Below, in pieces: positions 52,299 to 61,313 of a DNA stretch of 64,000 nt. A model generated the notes under the pieces. That model did not search any database. It was not told the DNA's origin and saw only the letters and a list, made by a program, of their open reading frames with translations. A program made the translations under genes and the position numbers. Source of the stretch: Mesorhizobium australicum (lineage in GTDB: Bacteria; Pseudomonadota; Alphaproteobacteria; Rhizobiales; Rhizobiaceae); the NCBI RefSeq assembly GCF_900177325.1, contig NZ_FXBL01000004.1, forward strand, positions 372,001-436,000, read 5' to 3'. Within the stretch, counting starts at the first letter, position 1, and every line of letters begins with the position of its first letter.

Positions 52299-52410
52299 CA
52301 CGCATGGAGCATTTCGCCTCCGGAGAGACGGATTACCGCGAGGAATGCCAGCCTGTTCGTGCATCCCGACGCCACGGCACGGCCGTTCATGACTATCACG
52401 CATGGATCAT
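52299..52410. repeat. CACGCATGGA direct repeats in the divergent cargo gap
   Basis: The 374-base gap between the binding-protein gene and the class V aminotransferase gene contains CACGCATGGAGCAT (52299-52312) and CACGCATGGATCAT (52397-52410), identical except at one base and 98 bases apart. TATGCATC is at 52232-52239. These are candidate operator sites for the island's LysR regulator. No other feature was seen in this gap. Confidence 0.4.
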
Positions 52411-52470
52411 GCCAAAGAAGGAATTTGAGCGCCCGTCCCGCCCTGCCTAGCATCGTCCCGAACTCACTTC

Positions 52471-53685
52471 ATGGAGAAGACGGTGCCGAACGAAGCCGTT
52501 GCCCTTGCGCCCGCCGCCAGATCGCTCACGCCGTTCAGCGACGAGCGGCCGCTGAACATATCGCTGTCGAACGTGCGGAAGGCCTTCCCGATCACGGCGC
52601 GCCGGGCTTATCTGAATAATGCCTCGATCTCGCCGGTGAGCGAGCCGGTGCTTCAGGCCGTCGATCATTTCCTGCACGACGTGCGCGACAACGGGCGCAA
52701 CAACTATCCGGACTGGTGCCGCTATGCGGACACGGCCATCAAGGCCAGGATTGGCCGGCTGATCGGCGCCGAAGCATCTGAAATCGCCTTCGTGAAAAAC
52801 ACCACCGAGGGTCTTGTCAACGTGGCCAACGGCCTCGACTGGCGAGACGGCGACAACCTGCTTCTCCCCGACATTGAATATCCGTCCAACGTCTACTGCT
52901 GGATGCAACTCGCGCGGCGAGGTGTCGAGATCAAATGGGTCAAGACACATGACGGTCGCGTCGACCTCGCCGACATCGAGGCCGCGATCGACGCGCGGAC
53001 GCGCCTGGTATCGATAAGCGCGGTGCAATTCTCGAACGGTTTCCGCCAGGATCTCGCCCCGTTGTCCGAGCTATGCGTCTCGCGCGGCGTCCTCCTCAAC
53101 GTGGACGCCATCCAGTGGGTAGGCAGCCTGGCGCTCGACCTGTCGCAGATCCATGTCGACTTTCTCTCCTTCGGCGGACACAAATGGCTGCTGGCGCCGA
53201 TCGGCACCGGCATCTTCTACTGCAATAGCAAGTCGCTCGATCTGCTGACTCCGCCGAGCGTGGGCTATCACAGCGTCGACCGCGGCGAGGCGCACATGGA
53301 CTATATCCTCGACTTCCGGCCCAATGCCGGCCGGTTCGAGGAGGCGCTGGTCAATTTCCCCGGCATATGGGGACTGGACGCGGCGGTGCGGATGCATCTC
53401 GCCGTTGGTCCGCGCGCGGCGGAAGCGCACATCCTGGACCTGACCGACTATGCGGCGGAACGCGTGAGCGGCCGCGGCTGGACGGTGAAGAGTCCGCGCG
53501 AGGGCAAGGAGCGGTCCGGCCTGCTGTCCTTCGGGCGCGAGGGGATCGACACAGAAATGGCCGCCACGCGCCTTTGCTCCGAGGGGGTCGACCTCGCAGT
53601 GCGAGCGGGCGTGCTGCGCATCTCGCCGAGTATCTACAACAATCGAACGGATATCGACCGGCTCGTAGACACGCTTCCCTCCTGA
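52471..53685 (+). CDS. Class V aminotransferase-fold PLP enzyme
   Basis: The 404-residue enzyme belongs to the aminotransferase class V / isopenicillin-N-epimerase-like group. It has [14 protein letters not shown] near the N-terminus, [16 protein letters not shown] for phosphate binding, and the Schiff-base lysine K238 in [17 protein letters not shown]. Members carry out transamination, epimerisation, desulfuration or C-N cleavage, so the reaction is open. It lies 35 bases before the fused hydantoinase gene on the same strand, which suggests a two-gene unit divergent from the importer. Confidence 0.8.
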   Translation: MEKTVPNEAVALAPAARSLTPFSDERPLNISLSNVRKAFPITARRAYLNNASISPVSEPVLQAVDHFLHDVRDNGRNNYPDWCRYADTAIKARIGRLIGAEASEIAFVKNTTEGLVNVANGLDWRDGDNLLLPDIEYPSNVYCWMQLARRGVEIKWVKTHDGRVDLADIEAAIDARTRLVSISAVQFSNGFRQDLAPLSELCVSRGVLLNVDAIQWVGSLALDLSQIHVDFLSFGGHKWLLAPIGTGIFYCNSKSLDLLTPPSVGYHSVDRGEAHMDYILDFRPNAGRFEEALVNFPGIWGLDAAVRMHLAVGPRAAEAHILDLTDYAAERVSGRGWTVKSPREGKERSGLLSFGREGIDTEMAATRLCSEGVDLAVRAGVLRISPSIYNNRTDIDRLVDTLPS

Positions 53686-53720
53686 ACGAGCGATCTGATA
53701 GCGCACATTTGGTGAATAGA

Positions 53721-56700
53721 ATGCCAGCCTGGGACTTCTGGATCGATCGCGGTGGCACCTTCACGGACGTGATCGGCCGTGCGCCCGACGGCTCGCTGCA
53801 CCCCCGCAAGCTCCTCTCCGAGAACCCCGAGGCCTATCGCGACGCCGCCGTGCAGGGCATCCGCGACCTGCTCGGCGTCGAAGCGGGCGCGCCGATCCCG
53901 CCTGGGCTGATCGGCGAGGTGAAGATGGGCACCACGGTCGCCACCAACGCCCTGCTGGAACGCAAGGGCGACCGCGTGCTGCTGCTGATCACCAAGGGCT
54001 TCCGCGACGCATTGCGCATCGCCTACCAGGCGCGCCCCGATATCTTCGCCAAGCAGATCATCCTGCCCGAGCAGCTCTACGAGCGCGTCGTCGAGGTGCC
54101 GGAGCGCGTCCGCGTCGACGGCACGCTGGAGACCGCGCTGGACCTCGATGCGGTGCGCGGCGAGGTCGAGGCCGCCAGGGCCGACGGTATCGACGCCGTC
54201 GCCATCGTCTTCATGCATGCCTGGAAGTCCCCCGAGCACGAGAAGGCAGCGGAAGCACTCTGCCACGAGATCGGCTTCGCGCAGGTTTCGGCCAGCCACG
54301 CGGTCTCGCCGCTCATCAAGCTGGTCGGCCGCGGCGATACGGCCGTCGTCGACGCCTATCTGTCGCCGATCCTGTCGCGCTACGTGCAGCGGGTGGCGGA
54401 GGAACTGGGCAGTGACCTCACCTCGCCCTTCGAGGGGGGAGGTCGCGCCGCAGGTGCGAGTGGGGGTGGCGACGGTTTCGCTTCTTCCGCCACCACCCCC
54501 ACCCCGGACCTACGGTCCGACCCTCCCCGCAAGGGGGAGGGTGAAACGCCCCGCCTGATGTTCATGATGTCGTCGGGGGGGCTCACCGCCGCCGACCTGT
54601 TCCAGGGCAAGGACGCGCTGCTGTCGGGTCCGGCCGGTGGCGTCGTCGGCATGGCCGAGACGGCACGGCTCGCCGGCTTCGACAAGGTCATCGGCTTCGA
54701 CATGGGCGGCACGTCGACCGACGTGGCGCATTACGACGGCGAATACGAGCGCGCCTTCGACACCGAGGTGGCGGGCGTGCGCGTGCGCGCGCCGATGATG
54801 CGCATCCACACTGTCGCCGCCGGCGGCGGCTCGATCCTGCACTATGCCAACGGCCGCTTCCAGGCCGGCCCGGATTCGGCCGGCGCCAATCCCGGCCCCG
54901 CCTGCTACCGCCGCGGCGGGCCGCTGGCCGTCACCGACGCCAACGTCATGCTCGGCAAGCTGCAGCCGGATTTCTTCCCGGCGATCTTCGGGCCGGAGCA
55001 GGACCAGCGGCTCGACGCCGGCGTGGTGCGCGAGCGTTTCGAGGCGCTGGCCGCCGAGATCGGCGACGGCCGCTCGCCCGAGCAGGTGGCCGAGGGCTTC
55101 ATCACCATCGCGGTGGAGAACATGGCCAACGCCATCAAGAAGATCTCGGTGCAGCGCGGCTACGACGTCACCGAATACCTGCTCAACTGCTTCGGCGGCG
55201 CCGGCGGCCAGCATGCCTGCCTGGTTGCCGACGCGCTCGGCATGGAGGCGGTGCTGGTGCACCCCTTCTCCGGCCTGCTCTCGGCCTACGGCATCGGGCT
55301 TGCCTCGGTCTTCGCCTCGCGCCAGCAGGCGCTGATCAAGCCGCTGGCCCAGGAGTCGCTCGCCGAGATCGACGCGCTCGCCGAAACGCTGCGCGAAAAG
55401 GTGTTCGAGGAACTGGAAGCCCAGGGCGTGCCGGCCGACGACATCACGTGGCGCCCCGTCCTGATGATCCGCTACGACGGCACCGACACCGCACTGCCCG
55501 TGAGTTTTTCGTCGCATTCGCTCGACGCCGCCCGCGCCGACTTCGAGGCGGCGCACAAGGCGCAGTTCGGCTTCGTCTACGACGATCGGCCGATGATCGT
55601 GGAATCGGTCGACCTGCAGGGCCAGGACGGCCGCGCCACGGGTCGCGACGAGACGAACCGGGAGATGGATGACGCCGATGCGGCGGCGTCCGAAACGCGC
55701 CGCATCTACATGGACGGCGACTGGCGCGAGGCCGGCGTCTTCCGCCGCGAGGCGCTCGCCCCCGGCAACCGCGTCACCGGCCCTGCCCTGTTGATCGAGA
55801 GCCACCAGACGATCGTCGTCGAACCCGGCTGGCAGGCGCGGATCACGGCGAAGGACCATGTTCTGCTGCGCCGGACGAGCAAGAAGCGCCGCGCGGCGGC
55901 CCTCGGCACCGAGGCCGATCCTGTCATGCTGGAGGTCTTCAACAACCTGTTCATGGCCATCGCAGAGCAGATGGGCGTGACGCTTCAGAACACCGCCTAT
56001 TCGGTCAACATCAAGGAGCGGCTGGACTTCTCCTGCGCCGTCTTCGATGCGACCGGCGCGCTGGTCGCCAACGCGCCGCATATGCCGGTGCATCTCGGCT
56101 CCATGGACCGGTCGGTGGAGACGGTCATCCGGCTCAACGCCGGCGACGTGCATCTCGGCGACGTCTTCGCGCTCAACGCTCCCTACAATGGCGGCACGCA
56201 TCTGCCGGACATCACGGTGGTGACGCCGGTGTTCAGCGACAACGAAGAAAAGATCCTCTTCTGGACAGCGTCGCGCGGCCACCACGCCGATGTCGGCGGC
56301 ACGGCCCCGGGCTCGATGACGCCGCTGGCGACGACGGTCGACGAGGAAGGCGTGCTGTTCGACAATTTCCGCATCGTCGAACGCGGCCGCTTCCGCGAGA
56401 AGGAGCTCGTGACGCTGCTCACCGACCATCGCTGGCCGGCGCGCAACCCCCGTCAGAACGTCGCCGACCTGAAGGCGCAGATCGCCGCCAACGAAAAGGG
56501 CGTCGCCGAACTGCGCAAGATGGTCGAGCATTTCGGGCTCGACGTCGTGCAGGCCTATATGGGCCATGTGCAGGACAACGCCGCCGAGAGCGTGCGCCGC
56601 GTGCTGGAAAGGTTGCCCGACGAGTCGTCCTGCGAATACCCGACCGACACGGGACAGACGATCAAGGTCCGGATCACGGTCGACCGGCAGGCGCGCTCGG

Positions 56701-57482
56701 CGAAGGTCGATTTCACCGGCACCTCGGCGGTGGAGAAGAACAATTTCAACGCGCCGGAGCCGGTGGCGCGCGCCGCGGTGCTCTATGCCTTCCGCGTCAT
56801 GGTCGAGAACAACATCCCGATGAACGCGGGTTGCCTGCGGCCGATCGAGATCGTGATCCCGGACGGCTGCATGCTGCGGCCCAGCTACCCGGCGGCCGTC
56901 GTCGCCGGCAATGTCGAGACCTCGCAGCATGTCACCAACGCGCTGTTCATGGCGATGGGCGCGCTGGCCAACAGCCAGGGCACGATGAACAATCTGACCT
57001 TCGGCAACGAGACATACCAGTACTACGAGACGATCTGCTCGGGCTCGCCGGCCGGCCGCTTCAACGACGGCACGGGCTTTGCCGGCACGTCAGGCGTCCA
57101 TGTCCACATGACCAATTCGCGCCTCACCGACCCGGAGATCCTCGAACTGCGCTTCCCGGTGATGCTGGAGGATTTCCACATCCGCGAAGGGTCCGGCGGC
57201 AAGGGCAGGTTCGGGGCCGGCGACGGCACGCGCCGCACCATCCGCTTCCTGGAGACGATGGAATGCGCCATCCTGTCGTCGCATCGCGGGGCGCCGCCGC
57301 GCGGCGTGGAAGGCGGCGGCGACGGTCAGATGGGCAAGACCGAGGTGCGCCGCCTCGACGGCACGGTCGAGACCCTGAAAGGCTGCGACCAGACGGTGCT
57401 GGAGGCCGGTGAGGCGGTGATCGTCACCACGCCGACGGCGGGAGGGTTCGGGCGCACCGAAATCGTAGATAATGGAAAATGA
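53721..57482 (+). CDS. Fused hydantoinase/oxoprolinase (A and B domains in one chain)
   Basis: The 1253-residue protein joins a HyuA part (about residues 1-725) to a HyuB part (from about 736), as in eukaryotic-type 5-oxoprolinase. The A part contains [40 protein letters not shown] and [21 protein letters not shown]. The B part contains [17 protein letters not shown] and [22 protein letters not shown]. It should open a cyclic amide with ATP. Residues 231-277 are an unusual Gly/Ser/Thr/Pro-rich insert encoded by a palindromic repeat, absent from normal HyuA proteins at this point. Upstream in-frame readings overlap the aminotransferase gene and are rejected. Confidence 0.9.
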   Translation: MPAWDFWIDRGGTFTDVIGRAPDGSLHPRKLLSENPEAYRDAAVQGIRDLLGVEAGAPIPPGLIGEVKMGTTVATNALLERKGDRVLLLITKGFRDALRIAYQARPDIFAKQIILPEQLYERVVEVPERVRVDGTLETALDLDAVRGEVEAARADGIDAVAIVFMHAWKSPEHEKAAEALCHEIGFAQVSASHAVSPLIKLVGRGDTAVVDAYLSPILSRYVQRVAEELGSDLTSPFEGGGRAAGASGGGDGFASSATTPTPDLRSDPPRKGEGETPRLMFMMSSGGLTAADLFQGKDALLSGPAGGVVGMAETARLAGFDKVIGFDMGGTSTDVAHYDGEYERAFDTEVAGVRVRAPMMRIHTVAAGGGSILHYANGRFQAGPDSAGANPGPACYRRGGPLAVTDANVMLGKLQPDFFPAIFGPEQDQRLDAGVVRERFEALAAEIGDGRSPEQVAEGFITIAVENMANAIKKISVQRGYDVTEYLLNCFGGAGGQHACLVADALGMEAVLVHPFSGLLSAYGIGLASVFASRQQALIKPLAQESLAEIDALAETLREKVFEELEAQGVPADDITWRPVLMIRYDGTDTALPVSFSSHSLDAARADFEAAHKAQFGFVYDDRPMIVESVDLQGQDGRATGRDETNREMDDADAAASETRRIYMDGDWREAGVFRREALAPGNRVTGPALLIESHQTIVVEPGWQARITAKDHVLLRRTSKKRRAAALGTEADPVMLEVFNNLFMAIAEQMGVTLQNTAYSVNIKERLDFSCAVFDATGALVANAPHMPVHLGSMDRSVETVIRLNAGDVHLGDVFALNAPYNGGTHLPDITVVTPVFSDNEEKILFWTASRGHHADVGGTAPGSMTPLATTVDEEGVLFDNFRIVERGRFREKELVTLLTDHRWPARNPRQNVADLKAQIAANEKGVAELRKMVEHFGLDVVQAYMGHVQDNAAESVRRVLERLPDESSCEYPTDTGQTIKVRITVDRQARSAKVDFTGTSAVEKNNFNAPEPVARAAVLYAFRVMVENNIPMNAGCLRPIEIVIPDGCMLRPSYPAAVVAGNVETSQHVTNALFMAMGALANSQGTMNNLTFGNETYQYYETICSGSPAGRFNDGTGFAGTSGVHVHMTNSRLTDPEILELRFPVMLEDFHIREGSGGKGRFGAGDGTRRTIRFLETMECAILSSHRGAPPRGVEGGGDGQMGKTEVRRLDGTVETLKGCDQTVLEAGEAVIVTTPTAGGFGRTEIVDNGK
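54411..54545. repeat. Palindromic repeat element inserted in frame in the fused hydantoinase gene
   Basis: About 135 bases have no counterpart in HyuA genes and are built of nested inverted repeats: CCTCGCCCTTCGAGGGGGGAGG at the left, GTGGGGGTGGCG against CGCCACCACCCCCAC in the middle, GGACC-TAC-GGTCC, and CCCTCCCCGCAAGGGGGAGGG at the right. The composition matches the palindromic intergenic repeats that are common in Hyphomicrobiales genomes. Here it adds about 45 residues without breaking the frame. Confidence 0.75.
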
Positions 57483-57629
57483 TGATCGCCGTCGGACCTA
57501 TTGTCCGATTCGAACCTGGCGGTCCGCCACCGCCTATGAACACATCGAAGACACCTGGCGAAAGCAAATTTGCCGTTGTTGATCGTGATCGACCGCGTCG
57601 AAAGCTTGACGAGCGCACACGCAGGGACC

Positions 57630-59372
57630 TCACATTCCTAGTCCACGTTTCTTACGATCGAAGCTCCAATCTACACCGGCGCCACCGCGGGCGATGCCGG
57701 AAATGTGCTGGCCGAGCTTCTTCTCGAGCGAGGGCGTCCAGGGCACGAGTTGGAAGCCAAGCCCGTCATCGATCATGGCGAAACGGCCCGACGCCAGCGC
57801 GAAGCGTTGCCGGTAGGTGCCCGCAACGAACTCTCCCGTCGCCGCCTTGCTGAAGGGCCGGCCGAGATCGGATGCCAGCTTTTCGCCGAGCGCCTCGACC
57901 TCACGGCGGCGCAGCGTCTCGAGCAGCCGGCGCGCGAAGATCACCCGGCCGCCCTGGCGCTGGGCGAGGCCTTCCTCGACCAGATGCTCGGCGCGGCGTT
58001 CTATCGCCTGCTTCACCTCCCGCCCAAACCCGCCTTCGCCGAGCGCGACCGGATCGCGGCTCACGGCCTGCCGGTCGAGCCATGTCGCCCCGGACGCCGA
58101 GACCTGACGCTCGATCGGCAGGTCGGACCGGACGGCGATCGCCACCCTTTGCCGGCCCTTCGCATCCTCGAATTTCCGCAGCTCGACGATCGAGCCCGGC
58201 GCGCTGTCGCCCGACGCCTCCAGGTCGGGGAGCCTGACGTGATGGGTGCGGCCGTCGACGCCTTCGATCACTGCGTAGGCGGTTCCGTTCAGTTCGTCGT
58301 CGAGGCCGCGCTCGACCAGGCGCCCGATGACGGGCTGGTCGATGCTCTCGCCAGCCAGCACGAAGCTCGCCGCGCCGCGGTCGATACCGCGCTCGCTAAG
58401 CGCGCGGTGCATGCGCTTGATGATATCGCCGCGCTCGCCCATCTGCCGCATCGTGGCTTCCGCCTCGTCGGACAGGAACCATTGGCTGTGACCGGCCTGA
58501 TGAGCGACGCCGAAGATCTCGAGTGTCCGCAGGCGCCCGACCTTGAGCGCGTGATACTCGTCGGGCTGCTCGCCGGCACGCGGGGCGAGATCGATGAAGC
58601 CGCTCTTCAAGCCATCGCGTTTGAGCTGGCGGTCGAGACTGGTCCAGCGTTCGGCCTCGACCTGGCGTTCGAGCGCGTGGCGGATGTCCTGGTCGGTGCG
58701 CGGGCCGAGCTCCTGAGTGATGAGGTCGCGCGCGCGGTCGCGCATGCCCTCCTTGATGTAGTCGCGCGAGATCACGAGGTTCTCGCCATCGTCGCGCACG
58801 CCGCGCAGGATCAGGTGGACGTGCGGATGCTCGGTGTTCCAGTGGGCAATGCCGGCCCATTCGAGCCTGGTGCCGAGATCCTTCTCCATCTGGTCGACGA
58901 GATCGCGGGTGAAGGATTCGAGATCGGCCATCTCCAGCACGTCGTCGGGCGAGACGATGAACCGGAAATGATGCCGGTCGTCCTTGCAGCGCTCGGCGAA
59001 ATCCTCGGCATCAACATCCTCGCCTCCGGGACCGAAGAGTTGGGCCTTCTCCCCGTCCCGGGTGACGCCCTCGCGGCGGAGATAGGACAGGTGGTTCGGC
59101 AGATTGCCGCCGCGCAGGTTCATGCGCACCACGCGGGCCTTGATCACTGCGCCGCGCGAGCGCGCCGTGAGCAGGCGATTGGCCTGCACCGATGCGCGTT
59201 GCCCGCGCCCGAAGCGCGAGCGATTGCCGGGGCCGATCCTGCCCTGGCGGGACACCGAGCCGCCGGCCTTCTGTGCGGCGGCGAGCGCCTGGGCGACAAA
59301 GGGCCTGGCGCGCTGCGCCTTGCTCGATCGGATGCGGCCAGACCGGACGCGGAACTCGCGTTCGTCGCTCAT
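57630..59372 (-). CDS. rlxS: Relaxase (DUF3363 / VirD2-like, ICE type)
   Basis: The 580-residue relaxase has the tyrosine motif around NHLSYLRREGV (Y97). Histidines for metal binding lie in AHWNTEHPHVHLILRG (H177, H182, H184, H186), followed by the family segment YIKEGMRDRARDLITQELGPR. The C-terminal DUF3363 region ends DWSFDRKKRGLGM. It nicks oriT, stays bound to the 5' end and leads the strand into the recipient. The start at 59372 gives the usual basic N-terminus MSDEREFRVRSGRIRSS. The 244-base gap before it holds the candidate oriT. Confidence 0.9.
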   Translation of the reverse strand: MSDEREFRVRSGRIRSSKAQRARPFVAQALAAAQKAGGSVSRQGRIGPGNRSRFGRGQRASVQANRLLTARSRGAVIKARVVRMNLRGGNLPNHLSYLRREGVTRDGEKAQLFGPGGEDVDAEDFAERCKDDRHHFRFIVSPDDVLEMADLESFTRDLVDQMEKDLGTRLEWAGIAHWNTEHPHVHLILRGVRDDGENLVISRDYIKEGMRDRARDLITQELGPRTDQDIRHALERQVEAERWTSLDRQLKRDGLKSGFIDLAPRAGEQPDEYHALKVGRLRTLEIFGVAHQAGHSQWFLSDEAEATMRQMGERGDIIKRMHRALSERGIDRGAASFVLAGESIDQPVIGRLVERGLDDELNGTAYAVIEGVDGRTHHVRLPDLEASGDSAPGSIVELRKFEDAKGRQRVAIAVRSDLPIERQVSASGATWLDRQAVSRDPVALGEGGFGREVKQAIERRAEHLVEEGLAQRQGGRVIFARRLLETLRRREVEALGEKLASDLGRPFSKAATGEFVAGTYRQRFALASGRFAMIDDGLGFQLVPWTPSLEKKLGQHISGIARGGAGVDWSFDRKKRGLGM

Positions 59373-59383
59373 GGCCGAATCCT

Positions 59384-59515
59384 CGCACATCGCGCCAAGG
59401 CGCGGAAAACTATGAGGAAGCGCCTTTCGTGCGATGTAGGCGCTGCAAGCGCACATCGCGCAAATGTCCTGCAAGTCGTTGAAATCCCTCCCCCCGACCG
59501 CGGCGCACATCGCGC
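59384..59515. repeat. Three direct repeats of GCACATCGCGC upstream of the relaxase gene
   Basis: CGCACATCGCGC occurs at 59384-59395, and GCGCACATCGCGC at 59449-59461 and 59503-59515. A partial inverted copy, TGCGATGT, is at 59430-59437. Start-to-start distances are about 66 and 54 bases. Repeats of this type between a relaxase gene and a nic site usually bind accessory relaxosome proteins or a transfer regulator. Confidence 0.65.
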
Positions 59516-59558
59516 CCCTTTATCCTGCCATCGTGCGGTTGTGTTGCGGGGTCCCCGC
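59503..59558 (+). other. oriT: Candidate origin of transfer (oriT) with RP4/VirD2-type nic
   Basis: TTATCCTGCCA (59520-59530) matches the nic core of RP4 (CTATCCTG/CCC) and of Ti T-DNA borders (TATCCTG/YCA). The predicted cut is between G59527 and C59528 on the plus strand. One of the GCGCACATCGCGC repeats lies just left of it and the palindrome GCGGGG-T-CCCCGC (59546-59558) just right. It sits in the only sizeable non-coding gap of the mobilisation operon, next to the relaxase gene. With this polarity the relaxase and trb genes would enter the recipient last. Confidence 0.7.
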
Positions 59559-59616
59559 CTTGATGCCCGCCATGCCACGCTGCTGTTCGCCATGACGCAA
59601 TGGGATGGAGAGCGCC

Positions 59617-60369
59617 TCATTGCGTCGCACCAGGCTCTGAGCGCGCGACGAACATGCGCTCTGAAGACGGCGGTGTCGCCTCGTCGTCCTGCACCGAATC
59701 TACATCCGGGCTGCTGTCGGGCTGCGGCGAACGGGCAGAGGGGCCGCTACCGAGAGGGTCGACGAAGAGCGGTGCGTCGCGCCAGTCGATGGGACGAGAG
59801 ACGTTCCGGTCCGCGCCATCCGGCAGCGGCTTGCCGCCCAGGAGAGGCGCAAGCGCGGCGACATAGGCGCGGGTCTCGGCCGGCAGCGGGCGGTCGTCTG
59901 CGAGGTATTCATCGTAGCGCGCCGGGCCGGCATTGTAGGCCGCGAGCATGCCGCCGACCGTGCCGTAGCGATCGAGCATCTCGCGCAGATATGCGGTGCC
60001 AGCGAGGATGTTGTCGCGCGGATCGAACGGATCGGCACCAAGCCGATACCGGCCGCGCAGTTCTTCCCAGGTGTCGGGCATGACCTGCATCAGGCCCATC
60101 GCGCCGGCGGAAGAAACCGCGCGAACATCGCGCGCACTTTCGGCCGCCAGCACGGCGCGTATCCACTCCACGGGAATGCGGAAACGTGCCGATGCCTCGG
60201 CGACGAAAGGATCGAACCGCGCGTCGATGGTCTGCTCGCTGACCGGCCCATCCTGCGCCTGCACGCAGAGGGCGGGCGCCAGGATCGAGAGGCCGGAAAG
60301 GAGAAGGAGGACGACACGACCGTAGCGGCCGTGCCGCCGAACGACCGACATCAGGCTGAACGGTCGCAT
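59617..60369 (-). CDS. Lytic transglycosylase of the transfer system
   Basis: The 250-residue periplasmic protein has an N-terminal signal (VVLLLLSGLSILAPALCVQA) and an SLT domain (about residues 55-175). The catalytic glutamate is in VLAAESARDVRAVSSAGAMGLMQVMPDTW, followed by AAYNAGPARYDEYL. It opens peptidoglycan to let the conjugation channel pass, the role of TrbN or VirB1. The C-terminal 50 residues are serine- and proline-rich and probably disordered. Confidence 0.9.
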   Translation of the reverse strand: MRPFSLMSVVRRHGRYGRVVLLLLSGLSILAPALCVQAQDGPVSEQTIDARFDPFVAEASARFRIPVEWIRAVLAAESARDVRAVSSAGAMGLMQVMPDTWEELRGRYRLGADPFDPRDNILAGTAYLREMLDRYGTVGGMLAAYNAGPARYDEYLADDRPLPAETRAYVAALAPLLGGKPLPDGADRNVSRPIDWRDAPLFVDPLGSGPSARSPQPDSSPDVDSVQDDEATPPSSERMFVARSEPGATQ

Positions 60370-60372
60370 CGA

Positions 60373-60720
60373 TCAGTCCTGTGGCTTGTCCTGATCGTCG
60401 CGCTTCTTCTGGCGCGTCCAGTGCAGGCCCCAGTCGCGACCGTTCTCGTCCGACTGGAACAGGCGCGCGCGGATCGGTTGCGCGAGGGAGGGATCGTCGA
60501 GGACGACCGAGATGTAGGCGCCGGCGCGGTCGCCGGTCTGCAACCAGCCCGCGCCGATCTCGATTCCATCTTCGTCGCCGAGTCGAATACGATAGTCCGG
60601 AGCGTTCTCGACATCCGCATTGTCGGTCGGAACGAAAACGATCGCGAGGTCGAGCAAGAGCGTGCGAACGCGTCCCGAATAGCCTGTCTGTGTGCGGGTG
60701 AACTGACCGATCTGTGCCAT
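60373..60720 (-). CDS. DUF736 protein
   Basis: The 115-residue protein (MAQIGQFTRTQTGYSGRVRTLLLDLAIVFVP...) is a typical DUF736 member, with KAAGAYISVVLDD-like text (here DRAGAYISVVLDDPSL) in the middle and a charged tail. DUF736 genes are constant neighbours of relaxase and traF in ICEs, but their function is not known. It ends three bases before the transglycosylase start. Confidence 0.85.
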   Translation of the reverse strand: MAQIGQFTRTQTGYSGRVRTLLLDLAIVFVPTDNADVENAPDYRIRLGDEDGIEIGAGWLQTGDRAGAYISVVLDDPSLAQPIRARLFQSDENGRDWGLHWTRQKKRDDQDKPQD

Positions 60721-60755
60721 GGGAAGTCTCCTCTGTCTGGCGGTTGGGAAGGGCG

Positions 60756-61313
60756 TCAGGGCTCGTCGTGCTGGTCGCCGACGTGCCAGTGGAAGCGGCC
60801 GTCGCCGTCCGCGTCCGTCCAGATCGGGAGCGCACGGGCAGTGACGGAATTGACGGGGAGCGGCCCGAAATACCGGCCGTCGAGACTGTCGGCCGCGTCC
60901 CAGTTCATGAGGAAGACCTCGCCGTCGGCGAGCGTCCGGCACCCCTGCCAGACGGGCAGCGGGCGGCCTTGACTGTCGTGCTCGCGGGCCTCGCCATAGG
61001 CGTGGTCGAAGGCGACGACGGTGCTCCCGTGGCGGCAGACTGTGTCGCCGGCGACGGCCAGCACCCGCTTGAGCAGCGGCACGCCGCGCGGCAGGTAGCC
61101 GCGCTCGGCGAGGAAGCCGGCGAGCGGCTCGGGCGGTTCGACGACGACGAGATCAGGCGCTTCGACGCTGCTCACCGCCGTGAGGCGGTAGAGCCCGATC
61201 GGTACGCTGGGCGAGGCGTTCCAGAGGAAGGTGGGGCCGCGGTCACGCCACGGCGGCTCGGCGACGAGCGCGCAGGACACGAGCATGGCGAACGTGACAG
61301 CCGCGCGGCTCAT
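60756..61313 (-). CDS. traF: TraF-type S26 signal peptidase
   Basis: The 185-residue inner-membrane protease has an N-terminal hydrophobic segment (AAVTFAMLVSCALVA). The nucleophile S36 lies in NASPSVPIGLYRL and the general-base lysine K82 in LLKRVLAVAGDTVCRHG. The signal-peptidase box FLMNWDAADSLDGRYFGPLP follows. In RP4 this enzyme processes and cyclises the TrbC pilin. The start overlaps the DUF2840 stop (ATGA); a longer reading into that gene is rejected. Confidence 0.9.
   Translation of the reverse strand: MSRAAVTFAMLVSCALVAEPPWRDRGPTFLWNASPSVPIGLYRLTAVSSVEAPDLVVVEPPEPLAGFLAERGYLPRGVPLLKRVLAVAGDTVCRHGSTVVAFDHAYGEAREHDSQGRPLPVWQGCRTLADGEVFLMNWDAADSLDGRYFGPLPVNSVTARALPIWTDADGDGRFHWHVGDQHDEP

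Noticed and set aside
54510..56930. Long minus-strand frame opposite the fused hydantoinase gene
   Set aside because: Antisense to a well-conserved enzyme, composition biased as in other shadow frames here.
59520..59530. True T-DNA border
   Set aside because: Only the nick core is shared; the rest of the 24-25 base border consensus is missing and no vir genes are present. The position next to an ICE relaxase fits an oriT.
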